Part shown: positions 6,371 to 9,257 of the stretch, in pieces
Layout of the letters: each line of letters opens with the position of its first letter
Numbering within the stretch: position 1 is the first letter of the stretch
DNA from: an uncultured Bacteroidales bacterium
GTDB lineage: Bacteria; Bacteroidota; Bacteroidia; Bacteroidales; P3
Reading direction: 5' to 3'
Assembly: GCA_905236405.1 (NCBI GenBank)
Contig: CAJOQB010000245.1
Coordinates: forward strand, 1 to 9,257
Length of the DNA: 9,257 nucleotides
Notes under the pieces: model-generated
What the model was told of the DNA's origin: nothing
The model's database searches: none
Seen by the model: the letters and a program-made list of their open reading frames with translations, nothing else
Program-made: the position numbers and the translations under genes

Positions 6371-8197
6371 ATGGAAAAGGAAAACGAATCGAAGATGGGT
6401 ATAGGTGGCTTGTTGCGGAGACTGCTGCCGTTTGTGTTGCCTTACCGATGGCTCTTGGTGGTCACGCTTGTGATGACTTTTGCAGGTTCGCTTATGGCAC
6501 AGGTCAACGCTGTGGTGCTCGACCGTGCTGTTGACGCCATCAATGCTTTGCTACATATCGACGGGGGCTTCCAATGGAGTGCGGCGGCAAGAATATTGAT
6601 AACCATCAGCGTCATCTTGCTCGGCAAAGAGGTGTTGTCGGCAGTTATCACCTTCGGGCAGCGCATCTTTGGCGAGAAGATACGCATCAACGTGAGCCGC
6701 GACCTCTCGCTGCGTGTGGTCGACCGTATCTTGCAGTTCCGCATGGCCTTCTTCAGTCAGGACGGCAACGAGCCAGGCAAGTTGCAGACCCGTATCGACC
6801 ATGGCATCATGAGCCTTAGCAACACGGTGAAGAATTTCTTCATCGACATATTGCCGTTGTTCACCAGTGCCGTGCTGGCCTTGGTGTTGATGTATGCCGC
6901 CAACGTCTATGTGGGTCTTGTGGCCACAGCTATCATCCCTGTCTATTTCTGGATTACCGCCGTACAAGGCCGACGTATGAAAGGCTGGCGCCACCGTGTC
7001 TTCGGCACCCATCAACAGCTGAGCCACGGCATACTGAATATCATCGAAAGCATGGGAGTCATCAAGTCGTTCAACCGCGAGCGGCTCGAAGCGGAAAAGC
7101 AAGCCGTCTTGCAGGAGCAGAGCACCGAGCAGCAGATGCAGACCCGCCGTATTTCGTTCCTGTACGAGGGACTCAAGACCTTTGTGGAGCAGATTGGCAC
7201 AGTGTTGATTATCATCTTGACGGCTTACTTGGTGCTGATAGACTATCCCGGTATGTCGATAGGTAAGATTATGTACCATGTAATGCTCTTCTCGAATGTC
7301 AGTGCACCGATACGACAGCTACACCGCATCTATGACGATTTGAACGATGCATTGGTGTATGCCGAAGGCTTCTTCGGTTTGTTGGATGCCGACAACGAGG
7401 TGGAGGAGAGCGGAGCGTGGAAAGCCGACAGCGGGAGACGCATCGAAGGGCGCTTCGAACTGAAGAATGTGGAGTTCACCTATCCCAATGGCACACATGC
7501 TATACGCGACCTTTCGATGACCATCGAGCCAGGCGAGACCACCGCCCTTGTGGGACTAAGCGGTGCCGGAAAGAGCACCATTGTCAACCTGCTCGACAAA
7601 TTCTATGCTCCCGATTCGGGAAGCATCACCCTCGACGGAGTGCCTCTCGGTGAATGGGACACACAGGTGTTGCGAGAGAATATTGGCTTGGTGCTGCAGA
7701 AAAACCATATCTTCAGTGGCACCATCGAGGAGAACATCCGTTACGGACGCCCTGATGCCACCCACGAAGAGGTACTCGACGCTGCCCGCAAAGCCTACAT
7801 CTACGATCAAGTGATGGCTCTCCCCGAGGGATTCGAAAGCAACGCCACCCAACTGAGTGGCGGACAGCAGCAACGTATAGCCATCGCCCGTATGTTCCTC
7901 AAAAACCCGCCGATTATCTTCCTTGACGAGCCTACTGCCAGTCTCGATGCCATCGCCACCGAGCAAATCAAGAATTCCATCGATGCCATCAAGCAAGGGC
8001 GTACGGTCATCGTCATCAGCCACAACATAGGGCAGATCATCGACAGCGACCGAATCTATGTGCTCGATACAGGTCATTGTGTGCAGGATGGCACACCCGA
8101 ACAGGTCTATCGGCAGGGTGGTCTGTACAAGGAAATATTTGATGCTTCGGCTCGCAGCATGAATGTAGATAAAATTGCTGCGACAACCACTTTTTAA
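6371..8197 (+). CDS. ABC exporter half-transporter (fused permease and ATPase)
   Basis: The 608-residue product has the layout of a homodimeric type IV ABC exporter: about six membrane segments (near 25-45, 73-96, 155-178, 181-200, 271-291, 298-316) and then a nucleotide-binding domain from about 360. All ATPase motifs are intact: aromatic A-loop Y371, Walker A GLSGAGKST (395-403), Q-loop Q443, signature LSGGQ (495-499), Walker B IIFLDE (515-520, catalytic E520) and H-loop H551. Substrate cannot be read from the sequence; lipids, peptides and drugs are all precedented, and an envelope lipid (MsbA-like) role is only a contextual guess. The start is ATG 6371. A TTG at 6365 lies just after an in-frame TAA, and a second ATG at 6395 has the same GAAG just before it, so either could be used. 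It follows the surface-protein gene by 60 bp and ends convergent with tcdA. Confidence 0.95.
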   Translation: MEKENESKMGIGGLLRRLLPFVLPYRWLLVVTLVMTFAGSLMAQVNAVVLDRAVDAINALLHIDGGFQWSAAARILITISVILLGKEVLSAVITFGQRIFGEKIRINVSRDLSLRVVDRILQFRMAFFSQDGNEPGKLQTRIDHGIMSLSNTVKNFFIDILPLFTSAVLALVLMYAANVYVGLVATAIIPVYFWITAVQGRRMKGWRHRVFGTHQQLSHGILNIIESMGVIKSFNRERLEAEKQAVLQEQSTEQQMQTRRISFLYEGLKTFVEQIGTVLIIILTAYLVLIDYPGMSIGKIMYHVMLFSNVSAPIRQLHRIYDDLNDALVYAEGFFGLLDADNEVEESGAWKADSGRRIEGRFELKNVEFTYPNGTHAIRDLSMTIEPGETTALVGLSGAGKSTIVNLLDKFYAPDSGSITLDGVPLGEWDTQVLRENIGLVLQKNHIFSGTIEENIRYGRPDATHEEVLDAARKAYIYDQVMALPEGFESNATQLSGGQQQRIAIARMFLKNPPIIFLDEPTASLDAIATEQIKNSIDAIKQGRTVIVISHNIGQIIDSDRIYVLDTGHCVQDGTPEQVYRQGGLYKEIFDASARSMNVDKIAATTTF

Positions 8198-8934
8198 ACT
8201 TTGTTGATATCTTCCATCACCAGACCGGCGAGCATAAATCCAAAGATGGCGGTGATGTGGGCCATGGTGCCGTTGATTTGGACCTTGCCAAAGGTGTTGG
8301 GCTCATCTTCGGGTTGTGGTCCATGGTTGGGAAGCGGCAGCTCGTCGCTGTAGACGCACAGGAATTTACGCTTAGGGTACTGCTGCATCCGTTTGAATTT
8401 CTTTCGCAGCACACGTGCCAGCGGGTCGCCCTGTATCTTCCAGAATTCCGTCACTTTGATACGAGTGGGGTCCATCTTCAGTGCCGCCCCCATCGAGGAA
8501 TACAGCTTGGCGTTCGTTTGGCAAGCCGTCAGGATAAGCCAGGCCTTGTCTTTCAGCGAGTCGATGGCATCGATGATGTAGTCGTAGTTGTCGAGGTCGA
8601 ATTCACAGGCCGTCTCTTTTGTGAAAACCTTTTGCAGTGCTGTTATCTCGGCGGAGGGGTTGATGGAAAGCAGACGTTCCTTCAGGGCCTTCACTTTTAC
8701 CTGGCCGATGGTCTTGGTGGTGGCCATCAGCTGGCGGTTGACATTGGAGAAGCAGATACAATCGCTGTCCACGATGGTCAGTTGCCTGATGCCGCTGCGT
8801 ACCAGACTCTCGGCGCACCACGACCCCACGCCGCCCACGCCGAAGATGATGACTCGTGTGCTTTCGACACGTTCCATCGTCTCTTCGCCCAACAGCAGCT
8901 CCGTCCGTCCAAATATGGCTTTGTCTATGGTCAT
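8194..8934 (-). CDS. tcdA: tRNA threonylcarbamoyladenosine dehydratase (TcdA/CsdL, ThiF-MoeB E1-like family)
   Basis: This 246-residue enzyme is expected to use ATP to cyclise the N6-threonylcarbamoyladenosine (t6A37) of ANN-decoding tRNAs to the ct6A hydantoin-type form. Seen: the TcdA-like opening RTELLLGEETMERV (10-23), the Rossmann ATP-binding loop IIFGVGGVGSW (29-39), an acidic strand end VDSD (55-58), the NVNRQL motif (65-70) that with the preceding acidic residues contacts ATP in E1-like proteins, IIDAIDS (120-126), and a C-terminal NGTMAHITAIFG (221-232). No CxxC zinc pairs of MoeB/ThiF type are evident, which favours TcdA. It is somewhat shorter than the 268-residue E. coli enzyme. 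The start at 8934 is chosen because family homology begins there; the frame continues upstream to 9093 but that extension is Cys-rich, lacks family character and runs through the NUDIX promoter. The 3' end overlaps the ABC gene by 4 bases. Confidence 0.93.
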   Translation of the reverse strand: MTIDKAIFGRTELLLGEETMERVESTRVIIFGVGGVGSWCAESLVRSGIRQLTIVDSDCICFSNVNRQLMATTKTIGQVKVKALKERLLSINPSAEITALQKVFTKETACEFDLDNYDYIIDAIDSLKDKAWLILTACQTNAKLYSSMGAALKMDPTRIKVTEFWKIQGDPLARVLRKKFKRMQQYPKRKFLCVYSDELPLPNHGPQPEDEPNTFGKVQINGTMAHITAIFGFMLAGLVMEDINKV

Positions 8935-8993
8935 TGTAACACAATAACGGAGACGGCTCTCGGATATTGCATCTGTGTGTATGCAAGAATTTT

Positions 8994-9024
8994 TTTGCCA
9001 CGTCATATAATGTATGTACCTTTG
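8994..9024 (+). promoter_or_regulatory. Bacteroidetes promoter of the NUDIX gene
   Basis: TTTG at 8994-8997 and TACCTTTG at 9017-9024 match the -33 and -7 consensus with a 19-base spacer, the best-formed pair in the window. Transcription should start near 9030, giving a leader of only about 15-20 nt. The 112-bp gap to tcdA on the other strand must also hold that gene's promoter, but I found no TAnnTTTG there on the minus strand. Confidence 0.72.
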
Positions 9025-9046
9025 CACTTCAAAACAGAGACAGTAA

Positions 9047-9257
9047 ATGAAACAAATACAATGCCAAGTGATTGAAGTGGTGGCGGCCATCATCCGACGG
9101 GGAGATTGTATCTTCGCGACGCAGCGGGGTTATGGCGAGTGGAAAGACTGGTGGGAGTTCCCTGGAGGCAAGATGGAACCTGGTGAGACGCCCGAAGAGG
9201 CGCTACGGCGCGAGATTCGCGAGGAGCTGTCGGCGGAAATCGGTGTCGACGAGTTCC
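9047..9257 (+). CDS. MutT-like NUDIX hydrolase, (deoxy)nucleoside triphosphate pyrophosphohydrolase (3' end outside window)
   Basis: Seventy residues are visible before the right edge. NUDIX enzymes of this type split nucleoside triphosphates to monophosphate and pyrophosphate, and MutT removes oxidised dGTP. Seen: an N-terminal beta strand VIEVVAAIIRRG (8-19), FATQRGYGEWKDWWEFPGG (23-41), and the Nudix box running from G41 through E47, R55, E56, E59 and E60. These include the REUxEE metal-binding glutamates. The box Gly near the end is Ser62, a tolerated position. The WEFPGGK sequence before the box is characteristic of the MutT branch. The ATG at 9047 follows the promoter closely; the ATG at 9061 is out of frame. 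8-oxo-dGTP specificity is likely but not proven. Confidence 0.9.
   Translation, partial: MKQIQCQVIEVVAAIIRRGDCIFATQRGYGEWKDWWEFPGGKMEPGETPEEALRREIREELSAEIGVDEF

Noticed and set aside
8183..8206. Possible bidirectional terminator CAAC...GTTG around the ABC/tcdA junction
   Set aside because: Only four base pairs close a long A/T-rich loop; not a credible terminator stem.
8257..9075. Long plus-strand open frame of 272 codons opposite tcdA
   Set aside because: It is the antisense shadow of tcdA; the product has no recognisable domain and tcdA motifs are complete on the minus strand.
8935..9093. N-terminal extension of tcdA to 299 residues
   Set aside because: The extra 53 residues are Cys/Tyr-rich without family similarity and overlap the NUDIX promoter and start; homology begins at the Met encoded at 8934.
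9087..9250. Nudix box Gly-to-Ser change as a sign of altered function
   Set aside because: All metal-binding glutamates and the REUxEE core are intact, and related MutT-like proteins vary at this position, so it is not noteworthy.

Overview
The window looks like a chromosomal segment of a Bacteroidales bacterium, probably Prevotella-like. Three things point there. Promoters have the Bacteroidetes -7 element TAnnTTTG, seen at about 1447, 3920 and 9017 on the + strand and 1394 on the - strand. A large secreted protein ends in a type IX secretion (T9SS) type B sorting domain. The window also carries a GH97 glycosidase, a family abundant in Bacteroidetes. No 16S, tRNA, CRISPR array, insertion sequence or phage gene is visible, and every gene reads intact or is cut only by a window edge.

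Layout. (1) 1-1362, minus strand: the N-terminal two thirds of a secreted GH97 glycoside hydrolase, cut by the left edge. (2) 1363-1511: a divergent promoter region. It also encodes a short stem-loop at the very start of the rightward mRNA. (3) 1512-3887, plus strand: a tight three-gene operon, kdsA - kdsD - cytidylyltransferase, with a 7-bp gap and then an ATGA overlap. It makes KDO-8-phosphate from ribulose-5-phosphate and presumably activates the eight-carbon acid, or a relative, as a CMP-sugar. (4) 3953-6310, plus: its own promoter and a 785-residue secreted protein with an IgGFc-binding-like N-terminal domain, GCDS-type repeat domains, a PKD-like domain and a T9SS type B C-terminal domain. 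(5) 6371-8197, plus: a complete half-size ABC exporter. (6) 8194-8934, minus: tcdA, a ThiF/E1-like tRNA t6A dehydratase, convergent with the exporter gene so that the two stop codons overlap. (7) 9047-9257, plus: a MutT-like NUDIX hydrolase with a clear Bacteroidetes promoter, cut by the right edge.

How they fit together. The KDO genes, the T9SS cargo-like protein and the exporter all concern the cell envelope, while tcdA and the NUDIX gene are housekeeping genes for tRNA modification and nucleotide sanitation. I see no convincing new multi-gene system. The points most worth following are the NeuA-type (not KdsB-type) cytidylyltransferase fused by overlap to the KDO pathway genes, the IgGFc-like/T9SS surface protein, the Asp-type active site of the GH97 enzyme, and the hairpin in the kdsA leader.
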